From: Flammeovirgaceae bacterium
GTDB taxonomy: Bacteria > Bacteroidota > Bacteroidia > Cytophagales > Cyclobacteriaceae
Length of the DNA stretch: 45,570 nt
Assembly: GCA_002691385.1 (NCBI GenBank)
Contig: NZHT01000001.1
Coordinates: forward strand, 1 to 45,570
Reading direction: 5' to 3'
The translations under genes and the position numbers were made by a program. The notes beneath the pieces were generated by a model. It made no database searches. It was not told where the DNA came from and saw only the letters and a list, made by a program, of their open reading frames with translations. Shown here in pieces: positions 15,648 through 26,300 of the stretch (the first letter of the stretch is position 1; every line of letters begins with the position of its first letter).

Positions 15648-18600
15648 TCATTCTTTCACTTTTTGGGCTGCCCATTTTCTAGCGTTTACAAAAGGTTCTA
15701 TCCACGGACTTACTTGATGAGCTATTTTATTTTGATAATGACCCCAATTCCAAGGGAAGAGTGATCGCTCTAAATGTGGCATCATCGCCAGGTGCCTACC
15801 GTTTTTAGAAGATAGTGCAGCCGCTCCGAAAGAACTACCATTTGGATTACCGGGAAATTCATCATAACTGTATTTCATAGGGATATCATAAGTGTTTTCA
15901 TTATTATTTAGTTCAAACCGACCTTCTCCGTGTGCTATCCAAATACCTAAAGTACACCCAGACAAAGAATTTAAAAGAATAGAATCAGTGGGCTGAATGG
16001 TTACATTGACAAAAGCAGACTCAAACTTACCTGAAAGGTTATGATGTAATAGTGGATGATCAATATCGGTTGGATATATTTTCTTCAATTCCATCATCAA
16101 TTGACAGCCATTGCAAACACCTAGACTGAGTGTATCCTCACGACTGTAAAAATCGTCAATAGTTTTTTTAGCCTTTGGGTTGTATAAAAATGAACCTGCC
16201 CAGCCCTTTGCAGAGCCTAGCACATCAGAATTTGAAAAACCTCCTACAAAGACTATAAAAATAATGTCGGTTAAATCTTCTCGGCCACTGATAAGATCGG
16301 TCATGTGAACATCCTTGACATCGAATCCTGCCATCCAAAGTGCGTATGCCATTTCACGGTCTCCATTGACTCCTTTTTCTCTGATTATGGCAGCACGAAG
16401 ACCCGATGATGATTTTCTATTTAAATTAAGCCCATAACTGCTAAACGTACCCTCAAAATCTTTGGGGTAACTATATGTTAATGGCTGTTGAGTATAGTTA
16501 TAGAATCTGAGTTTGGCCAGTTTAGGCAATGTTTGTTTAGTGTCAAGTAGGAAGGAAGTGTGACTCCATTGGTTCCTATAATCATCGATATTTAGATCAA
16601 GAATAAGATCTGCATGGGTGATCTTCATTTGACGAGGGGCAATGGGTCTTCCGATAGGATAAAAAATAACAGAAGAAGCCGAGAGTACTGTAAGAGCGGG
16701 AGCTTTTACTTGTAATATAATGGCCGATTTTTCAGCAAAAAGAAGTTTAACAATATTTGATTCGGGCATGTTGGATAAATCAATTTCCATACCGCCAATT
16801 TGATTTGGAAAATTCATTTCCAGAAGTGTCGTAATCAATCCACCTGACGCAACATCATGACCTGACAAAACAAGATCGTCATTTATGAGTTGCTGTACAA
16901 AATCAAAGGTCAATTTAAAAGTAGCCGCATTGACATCTGGAGTGTGATCTCCAAGTGTATTTCGGGTCTGTCCCCAACTGCTACCTCCCAATTCAAACGT
17001 TCCTCCTGAAAAGTCAATATAAACTAATGTTGAATTTGCAGTAGGTTGAAGTGAAGGTAAAATAACCTTTCTGATATCGCTAACCTCAGCACCTGCACTA
17101 ACTATTACCGTACCTGGTGCCATTACTTTTTGACCATCAGGATATTTCTGAGTCATAGACATAGAATCTTTTCCTGTAGGTATGTTGATACCTAGTTCGG
17201 AGACGAACTCACTAATTTCTTTAACTGCCTTGTATAACCGGCTGTCTTCTCCTTTATTTTTAGCAGGCCACATCCAATTTGCACTTAGGGATACTCCTTT
17301 TAAGCCATGCGTTAAAGGGGCAAATACAAGGTTGGTCAATGCCTCTGCAACCGATAATCGTGACCCTGCGCCTGGATCGATTAAGGCCGCTACTGGCGCA
17401 TGACCAATAGAGGTTCCAGCCCCTTTGTGACTCTTAAAATCCAGGGCCATGACTCCAACATTATTTAAAGGAATTTGAATCTCACCTAATGTTTGCTGTA
17501 TTGCGACTTTTCCTGAAACCGATCGATCTACTTTGTTGGTCAACCAATCTTTGCTGGCCACGGCTTCTAGTTTAAAAACGTTTCGGATCATTTCTTCCAA
17601 CTGAGAAGAAACATAAACATTTTTTTTAAAAGTCCTATTAAGCGTATAACCTTTGATAATGGTAGTAGGAGAGGTACCAAAAAGATGTTCTAATTTAAGG
17701 TCAAAAGCTTTTGTTTTTTTTCGGTTTATAAAAATTAATCGGTGATCTGAAGAGGTATTGCCGACTTCATAATAAGGTGCTCTTTCTCGAGAGGCGACTT
17801 GCTTAAGGTATTCGATATCTTCTTTTTCGATGACGAGACCCATTCTTTCTTGAGATTCATTACTTAAGATTTCTTTATCAGAAAGGGTAGGGTCGCCCAG
17901 CGGAAGCTTTTCTACGTATATTTTTCCACCTGTATCTTCTACCAGCTCAGAGAGACAATTTAGATGACCTCCGGCACCATGATCGTGTATGGAGATGATG
18001 GGATTGTCTTCGAGTTCAGTCATGGCTCGAATCACATTACCAACACGTTTTTGCATTTCCGGATTTGACCGCTGAACTGCGTTGAGTTCTAAGGTATTTT
18101 TAAATGCTCCTGTTTCCACTGAAGAGACAGCTCCACCTCCCATGCCAATACGATAATTATCACCTCCTAAAACAACAATTTTTTTATCAGATGAAACTGT
18201 TCTTTTAAGTGCTTCTTTTCGTTTTCCAAATCCGATGCCACCTGCCAACATAATTACTTTATCAAACGCATGAATCTCATCATTTTCTTCGTGTTCGAAG
18301 GTCAGTACCGATCCACAAATCAAGGGCTGACCAAATTTGTTACCAAAATCACTGGCACCGTTGGAGGCCTTGATCAGCAATTCTTCAGGGGATTGATAGA
18401 GCCATTTCCTGGCTTTAATTTTCTTCTCCCAGTCGCGACCCTTTTCTGATCTCGAATAAGCTGTCATGTAAACGGCAGTACCTGCTAAAGGCAAGCTCCC
18501 CTGACCACCGGCAAGTCGATCTCTTATTTCACCCCCTGCTCCAGTTGCGGCACCATTGAAAGGTTCTATCGTAGTGGGAAAATTATGAGTTTCTGCTTTC

Positions 18601-19331
18601 AAGGAAATAACTGAGTCGAAATCTTTGGTTCTGAAATAATCAGGCTTGTTTTGTAATTTGGGAGCAAATTGTTCAATTCGAGGCCCTTGAATAAATGCGA
18701 CATTATCCTTGTAAGCTGATACGATGAAGTTAGGATGATCTTTGGAGGTTTTCTTTATCCATTGAAACAACGTTTTTTCTTTTGCTTCACCGTCGATAAT
18801 AAAATCTCCATTAAAAATTTTATGTCTACAATGTTCTGAGTTCACTTGCGAAAAGCCATAAATTTCTGAATCAGAAAGTGATCTGCCGATTTCTTCTGAT
18901 ACACCTATCAGGAAGTTAATTTCCTTTTCACTTAATGCCAGTCCTTCTGAATTATTAAAAGAATGAATGTCCTCAACTGTGGTGATGGGATCAGGTTTTT
19001 GATCTAATGAGAAAACAGATTGACTCAAGACGGAATATTTTTGCTCAAGCATGGGATCAAAATCTATCTTATCTTTTTCAAAAACTTCAACACGGAAAAT
19101 GCCTTTGATATTGCAATTTTGAGTTATCTCTACCGCGTTGGTACTCCATGGCGAAATCATTTCTTTTCTAGGCCCCTTGAAGGGACCTGAAATTTTATCA
19201 TTTTTTAAATACTTAGCACTGGAGAATAACCATGATAATTTATCTAAGTCTTCAGTTTTGAGATGAGAATGACTGCCTACCGACAAGTATTCAGTTTTAG
19301 ATTTTTTAAAAAAATAGATGATGTCGCTCAT
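15648..19331 (-). CDS. purL: Phosphoribosylformylglycinamidine synthase (single-chain FGAR amidotransferase)
   Basis: 1227 residues, the large single-chain form. It has an N-terminal PurS-like/linker region, two AIRS-type ATP-binding halves (GFSQVNSEHCRHKIFNG, then AETHNFPT and GAATGAGGEIRDR), and a C-terminal class I glutaminase with nucleophile Cys in LGVCNGCQLMMEL near residue 1074 and the His of MMPHLERSLFPWNWG. It catalyses step four of purine synthesis, FGAR plus glutamine and ATP to FGAM. A 37-codon open frame starts 150 bases upstream on the same strand. The stop is 69 bases before tRNA-Gln. Confidence 0.97.
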   Translation of the reverse strand: MSDIIYFFKKSKTEYLSVGSHSHLKTEDLDKLSWLFSSAKYLKNDKISGPFKGPRKEMISPWSTNAVEITQNCNIKGIFRVEVFEKDKIDFDPMLEQKYSVLSQSVFSLDQKPDPITTVEDIHSFNNSEGLALSEKEINFLIGVSEEIGRSLSDSEIYGFSQVNSEHCRHKIFNGDFIIDGEAKEKTLFQWIKKTSKDHPNFIVSAYKDNVAFIQGPRIEQFAPKLQNKPDYFRTKDFDSVISLKAETHNFPTTIEPFNGAATGAGGEIRDRLAGGQGSLPLAGTAVYMTAYSRSEKGRDWEKKIKARKWLYQSPEELLIKASNGASDFGNKFGQPLICGSVLTFEHEENDEIHAFDKVIMLAGGIGFGKRKEALKRTVSSDKKIVVLGGDNYRIGMGGGAVSSVETGAFKNTLELNAVQRSNPEMQKRVGNVIRAMTELEDNPIISIHDHGAGGHLNCLSELVEDTGGKIYVEKLPLGDPTLSDKEILSNESQERMGLVIEKEDIEYLKQVASRERAPYYEVGNTSSDHRLIFINRKKTKAFDLKLEHLFGTSPTTIIKGYTLNRTFKKNVYVSSQLEEMIRNVFKLEAVASKDWLTNKVDRSVSGKVAIQQTLGEIQIPLNNVGVMALDFKSHKGAGTSIGHAPVAALIDPGAGSRLSVAEALTNLVFAPLTHGLKGVSLSANWMWPAKNKGEDSRLYKAVKEISEFVSELGINIPTGKDSMSMTQKYPDGQKVMAPGTVIVSAGAEVSDIRKVILPSLQPTANSTLVYIDFSGGTFELGGSSWGQTRNTLGDHTPDVNAATFKLTFDFVQQLINDDLVLSGHDVASGGLITTLLEMNFPNQIGGMEIDLSNMPESNIVKLLFAEKSAIILQVKAPALTVLSASSVIFYPIGRPIAPRQMKITHADLILDLNIDDYRNQWSHTSFLLDTKQTLPKLAKLRFYNYTQQPLTYSYPKDFEGTFSSYGLNLNRKSSSGLRAAIIREKGVNGDREMAYALWMAGFDVKDVHMTDLISGREDLTDIIFIVFVGGFSNSDVLGSAKGWAGSFLYNPKAKKTIDDFYSREDTLSLGVCNGCQLMMELKKIYPTDIDHPLLHHNLSGKFESAFVNVTIQPTDSILLNSLSGCTLGIWIAHGEGRFELNNNENTYDIPMKYSYDEFPGNPNGSSFGAAALSSKNGRHLAMMPHLERSLFPWNWGHYQNKIAHQVSPWIEPFVNARKWAAQKVKE

Positions 19332-19367
19332 AAAAGGTGGTAAAATTAGTTTAAAATTTGGGCTTTG

Positions 19368-19481
19368 CTATGCCTTTTTATGAGGATTCGTTTCGAGATT
19401 TTGAATATATCTTAAAACAGCTGTTTGAGCAGGTGTTTTATGGTGCTTTTCTTTAGGTACCGAATAGGTTTCAATGGTCAT
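19368..19481 (-). CDS. Possible 37-residue protein upstream of purL
   Basis: An ATG-to-TAG frame of 37 codons reading MTIETYSVPKEKHHKTPAQT, then AVLRYIQNLETNPHKKA. The composition (amphipathic helix AVLRYIQNLE, no odd codons) looks protein-like, and it ends 36 bases before the purL ATG on the same strand. It could be a real small protein, a leader peptide for purL, or the end of a decayed gene. I do not recognise the family. Confidence 0.35.
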   Translation of the reverse strand: MTIETYSVPKEKHHKTPAQTAVLRYIQNLETNPHKKA

Positions 19482-20233
19482 TACAGGATTAATTTAATTA
19501 ATGTGAATAAGGAGAATCTTCAGTAACTAAAAAAATATTTACAAGGTAGGAGTTGGCCAAGATAAATTTTTTTAATGTGTTTCTTCACAATGACAAATTT
19601 CTAAAATAGATCTATAAGTTGTAAACTCTGTTGAGGTCGCATGAGTGGAAAGTTCCTTGTGAATGAACTGACTGATTGAATTGTCTATCGATCTTACATA
19701 TTTGAGGCTACTCATGAAACATAAAAATTCTTAAAATGTTGAGTCAGATAATAGGAAAGAAGTCGTTTAGGCTAGCAAGTGCTGATGAGATACCTCAGAG
19801 ATTTATAAAAACTGTTGGGGGGATTAATGTTAATTGGTTGGTATGCGTTGGAAAATAGATAGCTAAAAGGAGTGAGAATCGACCTCCTAAGCTAAATCAT
19901 GCGGTGTAGAATTTTGTAATTTGTTCTTGTTAACAAACATTGAAATGATATTGAATTAATCCTTTGGGCTTATTTTTTTTGTGACTCCTTATTATCTCCG
20001 TGAATGATGAGATCAAAAGCGTGGCGATCTTGACCAAAATCAAGGGAAACGAAGAATTTTAAAATCACTATTATCTTAAGCTGTATTTTCAAACTGTATT
20101 TTTTTAATTTCAGAGGACATTTAGTTTATATTTTACAATCTAGCGGCAAAGTAGATTAAGTTTTAGTAAAAACTGTAGAAACTTTTAATATTATAATAGT
20201 TTTTTAAGTTTTTATGAATCATTTTTGTAATCA
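19482..20233. other. Long region without a confident gene
   Basis: About 750 bases of low coding density. Two short frames have some protein-like character. One is on the plus strand at 19736-19858, 40 residues beginning MLSQIIGKKSFRLASADEIP. The other is on the minus strand around 19974-20080 and reads VSLDFGQDRHAFDLIIHGDN with no ATG upstream. Neither matches a family I know. No tRNA, repeat array or transposase remnant is visible. It may hold decayed genes, a small RNA, or regulatory sequence for the TetR gene that follows. Confidence 0.4.
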
Positions 20234-20884
20234 ATGATAAGTGAAGATTTACATATAATGACTGCCAAGGTCGTTTCTGTCGCTGAGGATCTTTTTATGC
20301 GACTTGGTATCCGAAGCATCACTATGGATGAGGTGGCACGCACCTTGTCGATGTCAAAAAAAACCTTGTATCAATATTTTGAAAATAAGGATCAGTTAGT
20401 ATCTGCCACAATGATTGCGCACATCGAGCGAGAAAAGGAAGCTTTCAAAAGAATTCATGAGGCTTCTCGAAATGCCATAGAGGAGATTCATGGATTGGCT
20501 GAAATAATGCGCAAAAATTTGGGGCAATTGAACCCATCGACACTGTTTGATATCCAAAGATTTCATCCTCATGCGTGGGAAACCTTCTTGGATTTTAAGG
20601 ATAAATGCATTCAAGGTCATACAGCAAAGAATATTATTCGTGGAATAAATGAGGGTTATTACAGGTCTGAGATTGATGCGAATATTATGGCAACATTGCG
20701 AGTAGAACAAGTGAGCTTGATGTTTAAGCCCAGTGTATTTTCAAGCGTTGATTTTGATTTCAAACAAGTTCAATTACAGGTGCTCGATCATTTTATCCAT
20801 GGACTATTAACGGAAAAAGGGAGAAAATTATATGGGCAATTTTACCAAGAAGTGAGGAGTACAAAAAAAAATGAAACTTTATAA
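20234..20884 (+). CDS. TetR/AcrR-family transcriptional regulator of the RND operon
   Basis: 216 residues. The N-terminal TetR helix-turn-helix is clear: AEDLFMRLGIRSITMDEVAR, then LSMSKKTLYQYFENKDQLVS. The C-terminal half is a ligand-binding domain with no recognisable specificity. It is the first gene of an efflux operon: the TolC gene follows 10 bases on. By analogy with AcrR it probably represses the operon until an effector binds. The ATG at 20234 is used; an internal ATG at 20258 is possible. No inverted repeat is obvious in the 100 bases before it. Confidence 0.88.
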   Translation: MISEDLHIMTAKVVSVAEDLFMRLGIRSITMDEVARTLSMSKKTLYQYFENKDQLVSATMIAHIEREKEAFKRIHEASRNAIEEIHGLAEIMRKNLGQLNPSTLFDIQRFHPHAWETFLDFKDKCIQGHTAKNIIRGINEGYYRSEIDANIMATLRVEQVSLMFKPSVFSSVDFDFKQVQLQVLDHFIHGLLTEKGRKLYGQFYQEVRSTKKNETL

Positions 20885-20894
20885 TTTAATAGGA

Positions 20895-22244
20895 ATGAAA
20901 AAATTATTTTTATGCTTTTTTGGTTTTTTACTTATCTGTGTTTCATCTGTTTTTTCTCAGGAAGCTCAGGAAATGACCATTGAGCAATGTTTGGAATTTG
21001 CTCTTGGAAATAATGAATCAATTCAAATTTCTGAACTTAGTATCAAGGACGCAGAAGCTGAAATTCGAGGAATAGTTGCTTTGGGGTTACCCCAAGCAAC
21101 TATTCTAGGCGGAGTAAATTATAACTATGAAGTCCAAACTAGTTTAGTAGATGCTAGTAATTTTGATCAGAGCCTTGCCCCAGGAACGCTAACAGAAATT
21201 CAATTCGGCTTACCTTTTGATGGAAATGTAAGTATGGGCGTGAGTCAGCTTATTTTTGATGGTGCTTATTTTGTAGGTATCGAGGCGTCAAAAACTTTCA
21301 AGGAGTTATCCACTAAAGAAAATGAACGTACTAAAATCGAAGTAGTGGAAGCGGTGACCAAATCGTATTATAATGTATTGATCAATCAAGCACAACTTTA
21401 TTTACTTGGCCAAAACTTTAGTAGGTTGGATACTTTACTTCGAGAAATGACTCAAATGTATCAAAATGGATTTGCCGAACAGATTGATGTAGATAGAATT
21501 AAGGTGAGTTATAATAATGTGAAGGTCAATTTGGAAACACAAATCCAACTATCAGGTATCAGTCAAAAGTTGTTGAAATTTCAAATGGGTATGCCATTGG
21601 ATGCCTCCATAGTATTGACTACTTCCTTGAAAGATGTTAATCTTGACATACCAGAGATATCTACTTCTTTTGATTACAATGATCGAATTGAGTATTCTTT
21701 GCTAGAGACCAATAGAAATTTAGCTTTGCTGGACAAAAAAAATTATCAATCCAATTATCTGCCTAAAATTTATGGCAATTTTAATTATGGATACAACAAT
21801 TCGAGAGGCCTAAGTAGTGATTTATTTGGTAACAGCTGGTATAATTTTGGAACCGTGGGGGCCACTATTTCTATCCCCTTGTTTGAAGGGTTATCTAAAA
21901 AAATAAAAATTCAACAATCCAAAATAAAAATTGAGCAATTGGATTACCAGAAAAGTTTTTTACAAAAAAACATCGATATTGAAATCGCTCAGCAGATGAT
22001 CAGCTTAGAGAGTAATCTAAAAATCTTGGATGTGCAACGTCAAAATCAAGAACTTGCAGCCAACATTTTCCGCATCACAAAAATTAAATTTCAAGAAGGG
22101 ATGGGTTCAAATTTAGAATTAACCAATGCGGACAATGAATACAAGGCAGCCCAAACCAATTATTTGTCCACATTGTATAAATCTATTTTATCTAAAATTG
22201 ATCTATTAAAAGCGACAGGAACTTTATATAATACGAAATCATAA
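20895..22244 (+). CDS. TolC-family outer-membrane channel of the RND pump
   Basis: 449 residues from the ATG at 20895, chosen because it starts a proper signal peptide (MKKLFLCFFGFLLICVSSVFSQ). An upstream ATG at 20871 would add eight polar residues and overlap the TetR gene. OEP features include MTIEQCLEFALGNNESIQ at the mature N-terminus, the helical MYQNGFAEQIDVDRIKV and the C-terminal KFQEGMGSNLELTNADNEY. It is the outer-membrane duct for the adaptor and pump encoded directly after it, 4 bases away. Confidence 0.92.
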   Translation: MKKLFLCFFGFLLICVSSVFSQEAQEMTIEQCLEFALGNNESIQISELSIKDAEAEIRGIVALGLPQATILGGVNYNYEVQTSLVDASNFDQSLAPGTLTEIQFGLPFDGNVSMGVSQLIFDGAYFVGIEASKTFKELSTKENERTKIEVVEAVTKSYYNVLINQAQLYLLGQNFSRLDTLLREMTQMYQNGFAEQIDVDRIKVSYNNVKVNLETQIQLSGISQKLLKFQMGMPLDASIVLTTSLKDVNLDIPEISTSFDYNDRIEYSLLETNRNLALLDKKNYQSNYLPKIYGNFNYGYNNSRGLSSDLFGNSWYNFGTVGATISIPLFEGLSKKIKIQQSKIKIEQLDYQKSFLQKNIDIEIAQQMISLESNLKILDVQRQNQELAANIFRITKIKFQEGMGSNLELTNADNEYKAAQTNYLSTLYKSILSKIDLLKATGTLYNTKS

Positions 22245-22248
22245 TTAA

Positions 22249-23397
22249 ATGAAACTACTAATAACAAATTTATTACTGCTAGGTATCTGTATGATCATTT
22301 ATTCATGTGAAAACACATTGGGTAAAGAGGATAAAAGGGAAAGGATGGAATTACTCAAATTACAACTTAAGGAAATAAATAATGAGATGATTGCATTGGA
22401 AAAAGATCTTAAGCTTTCGGGAGTCGAACATGAGCTATCTCCGAGTAGGATATTGGTAACTGCCCTTTCCTTGAAAACAACAAAATTTCATCATGAGACA
22501 GAAATAAGGGCATCGGTAGCTTCTCGGAAAAACGTATTGCTCGCTGCCGAATCGATGGGTAAGATTGAAAAAATTTATGTTTCAGAAGGACAAAAAGTAA
22601 AGAAAGGTCAATTGCTAGTAACGCTCAACTCACAAGTCCTTCAAAACAGTCTTGAAGAAATCAAGACACAATTAGAATTGGCTACAGTCCTTTTCGAAAA
22701 GCAAGCTAATCTTTGGAATCAAAATATAGGTACAGAGATTCAATATTTACAGGCAAAAAACAATAGAGAATCTTTGGACCATAGATTGGGAACTTTAAAA
22801 TCACAATTGAGGATGTCAAGAATATATGCACCTTTTGATGGTGTAGTCGATAAAATTGTGGCCAAGGTTGGAGAGTTTTCTCAACCTGGATTGCCCATGG
22901 TAAGGATAATCAATCCTGAATCAAACTATTTGAAAGCTGATATCTCTGAGTCTTTATTGGGTAAGTTTTCTATTGGAGATACGGTTCAAATTTATTTTCC
23001 AAACCAAAACCAAAATCAATCCTCGGTGATTTCTGCTATCGGACAGGTGATCAATGATCAAAATAGAACCTTCGAATTGGAGGTTGTGATGCCCGAATGT
23101 GACTTTCCGGTAAGGCCCAATCAAGTAGTTGTTATACGTTTGGTAGATTATTTAAATGATCGTGCGATGGTAGTACCCACTAAATTGATCCAAACGGACA
23201 ATCAAGGAAGCTTTATTTATGTTTTAGAGGGTAAGTCTGATGACAAAAAAGCAAGTAAAGCCTATGTAAATATAGGGTATTCATTTGATGATCATACCGA
23301 AATACTGTCGGGTTTAGTTGAGAATCAAATGATTGTAGAAAAAGGCTACAGAGCACTTACACAAGGGACATTGGTTGAGATAACAGTTGATAAATAA
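22249..23397 (+). CDS. RND efflux periplasmic adaptor (HlyD/AcrA family), lipoprotein
   Basis: 382 residues. A lipoprotein signal ends at a Cys (LGICMIIYSC, followed by ENTL), so it should be tethered to the inner membrane by lipid. A heptad-rich helix (residues 30-60) precedes the barrel-sandwich halves EKIYVSEGQKVKKGQLLVTL and RIYAPFDGVVDKIVAKVGEF, which flank a hairpin. A beta-barrel and membrane-proximal domain follow. It links the inner-membrane pump to TolC. Its stop is one base before the pump's ATG. Confidence 0.92.
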   Translation: MKLLITNLLLLGICMIIYSCENTLGKEDKRERMELLKLQLKEINNEMIALEKDLKLSGVEHELSPSRILVTALSLKTTKFHHETEIRASVASRKNVLLAAESMGKIEKIYVSEGQKVKKGQLLVTLNSQVLQNSLEEIKTQLELATVLFEKQANLWNQNIGTEIQYLQAKNNRESLDHRLGTLKSQLRMSRIYAPFDGVVDKIVAKVGEFSQPGLPMVRIINPESNYLKADISESLLGKFSIGDTVQIYFPNQNQNQSSVISAIGQVINDQNRTFELEVVMPECDFPVRPNQVVVIRLVDYLNDRAMVVPTKLIQTDNQGSFIYVLEGKSDDKKASKAYVNIGYSFDDHTEILSGLVENQMIVEKGYRALTQGTLVEITVDK

Positions 23398-23398
23398 A

Positions 23399-26300
23399 AT
23401 GGGAAAAGATTCACAGAGGTCTCAGAATAATAATCCAGAGAGTAGGGATAAGCAATTTGGACTGACCACCCTTGCACTAAAAAATAAAACTACTGTTTTT
23501 GTGCTTACGTTTCTAGTGATTTTTATGGGGGTCTCCACTTATTTGGGATTACCTAAGGAAAGTTTTCCGGAAATAGAACAACCCATAGTTTATATCGGTA
23601 CCCCACATCCAGGTAATCCTCCTATAGATGTGGAAAATCTAGTTACGCGACCTATAGAAAAAGAGTTGAATACGATTTCGGATGTAGAGAATATTACTTC
23701 TACTTCAGTACAGGATTATTCTACTATCATGGTTGAATTTACTACAACAACTGAAATTCAAGATGCACTTACCAAAGTCAAAGATGCAGTAGATCGTGCG
23801 AAGCCTGAACTTCCTACGGATCTTCAGCAAGATCCAAATATTTTTGAAATGAATTTTTCTGAATTTCCGGTAATGAACATTAATCTTTCCGGTAATTTCA
23901 GTATTGAAGAGCTCAATAATTATGCTGAACTGCTCGAAGAAGACATTGAAAAACTTCCAGAGATATCGAAGGTAGATGTCCGAGGAGTGAATGAAAAAGA
24001 AGTAAGAATAAATATTGATCCCTACCAAATGGAAGCTAGAATGGTGGGCTTCGGAGATATTGAGAAAGCTATCAGAAGTGAAAATCTCACCCTTTCCGCA
24101 GGAAACATGGAAGCGAGAGAAATAAGGAGATCGATTAGAATTGTTGGAGAATTTGATCAATTTGAAGACCTACTTGAGGTAGTAATCAAAAGTGAGAAAG
24201 GGAATATTGTTTATCTCAAAGACATTGCTGACGTCACTTTTGAATATAAGGAGAAAGAAAGTTTTGCTCGACTCTATACTCAATCAGTGGTCATGCTAGA
24301 TGTTGTTAAAAAAAGTGGTGAAAATTTATTGACGGCCACAGAAAAAATCAATGAAATTATTGAAGAGGCTCAAAGGGATAAATTCCCTGAGGGACTGATC
24401 ATTATTAAAACAAATGATCAGTCTGAACGGACTCGAATGATGGTCGATAGCTTGGAGAATAATATCATTTCTGGAGTTATTTTAGTGGTTCTAGTCTTGC
24501 TGTTTTTTTTAGGAGTTCGCAACGCATTATTTGTGGGTATTGCCATTCCGCTCTCAATGTTCATTTCTTTTATCATTTTAGGAATGCTCGGATTTACCAT
24601 CAATATGATGGTTTTATTTTCTCTAATTATGGCCTTAGGAATGCTAGTCGACAATGGCATTGTAGTAGTTGAAAATGTTTATCGATTAAGAGAAAGAGGA
24701 TTTAATGCTTTTGAAGCTACAAAGATAGGTGTGGGGGAGGTAGCCCTACCCGTAATAGCTTCAACGGCAACTACTTTAGCTGCATTTTTACCACTTGCGT
24801 TTTGGCCTGGTTTATTTGGGGCATTTATGAAATATTTGCCCATTACTTTGATTGTTACTTTGAGCTCTTCGTTATTCGTTGCCTTGGTGATCAATCCAGT
24901 TCTCATCCTTGTTTTTATGCAACTGGATAAGGGAGATAAGCCCAATCACAAACGGATTTTTCTTATTTTTTTAATAGTTGCATTTTTTGCTATTTCGCTA
25001 TTGCTGCTGGACTACACCGTCATGGGTAATTTGCTTATAATTTTTGGGTTCATTTATTTATTAAAAACCTATTTATTGGCTCCTTGGTCGAGGAAGTTTC
25101 AAAATAAATTTTTGCCTTGGTTGGAAAGTAAATATAGTGTTTTATTGAAATTCTCTTTATCAGGTCGTTGGCCTTATGTATTCTTTTTAGGTACTTCAGG
25201 CTTATTGATATTATCCTTTTTGTTGATGAATATTTTCCCTCCTAATGTAGTTTTTTTCCCAAAGACAGATCCAAAATATATCAATGTATTTATTGAGTTT
25301 CCAGTTGGAACGGATGTAACAACTACAAATAACTTTTCCCAAAGGATAGAAAGTAGGGTAATTAAGCTAATGGAACCTTATGGAGCCTTGGTAGAATCAG
25401 TGGTTTCCAATGTAGGAGAAGGAACATCAGACCCCAATGATCCTTCGGCTTTTGGTCAAAAAGACACACCAAATAAATCACGATTAACCATTAATTTTCA
25501 AGAATTTCAATTTAGAAATGGCATATCTACGGCTCAAATTATGGATGAGCTTCGGGAGGATTTGACAGGTTATCCTGGGGTACAGATTACCGTGGATCAA
25601 AATTCAGATGGACCACCGACGGGTAAACCCATTAGTATTGAAATTACAGGAGACAATTTTGATGAGTTGGTGCAAATCTCCGAAAATATGGAAAATTTTA
25701 TAAATGAAACGGGGATCAAAGGAATTGAAAAATTGAAAATTAATTTAGAGACTGGTAAACCTGAAATGATTGTAGATATAGACCGAGATAAAGCCCGCAG
25801 GTTTGGATTATCTACCAGTGCGATAGGTAGTGAAATTCGTACAGCTTTATTTGGTAAGGAGATTTCCAAATTTAAGCAAGGGGAAGAAGATTATGCCATT
25901 CAATTAAGGCTCATGGACAAGTACCGCTACGATGTGGACGCCTTGATGAATAAAAGTATTGTTTTTAGAGATCCTACTGACGGAAAAATGCATATCGTCC
26001 CTATTTCTTCTGTGGCTAAGGCTGCACTAAGTACTACTTATGGATCGATAAGGAGAAAAGATTTGAGTAGGGTGATTACCTTGAGTTCCAATGTTGAAAG
26101 CGGTTATAATCCAACAATGGTCAATGATGAGATTAAAAAAGCACTTCAGAAATTTGAAATGCCATATGGATATGCATTCAAATTTGGAGGAGAACAAGAG
26201 AAGCAGGCAGAAGAGATGGCGTTTCTAAGTAATGCTTTGTTGCTGGCTATTTTCATGATTTTCCTCATTATTGTTTCTCAGTTTAATAAAGTGACGACGC

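Noticed and set aside
23387-23398. TTG start for the RND pump overlapping the adaptor
   Set aside because: An ATG one base after the adaptor stop gives a normal start.
23705-25869. Several minus-strand frames of 80-151 codons inside the RND pump gene
   Set aside because: Antisense shadows of a gene with full-length RND homology; their composition is not protein-like.
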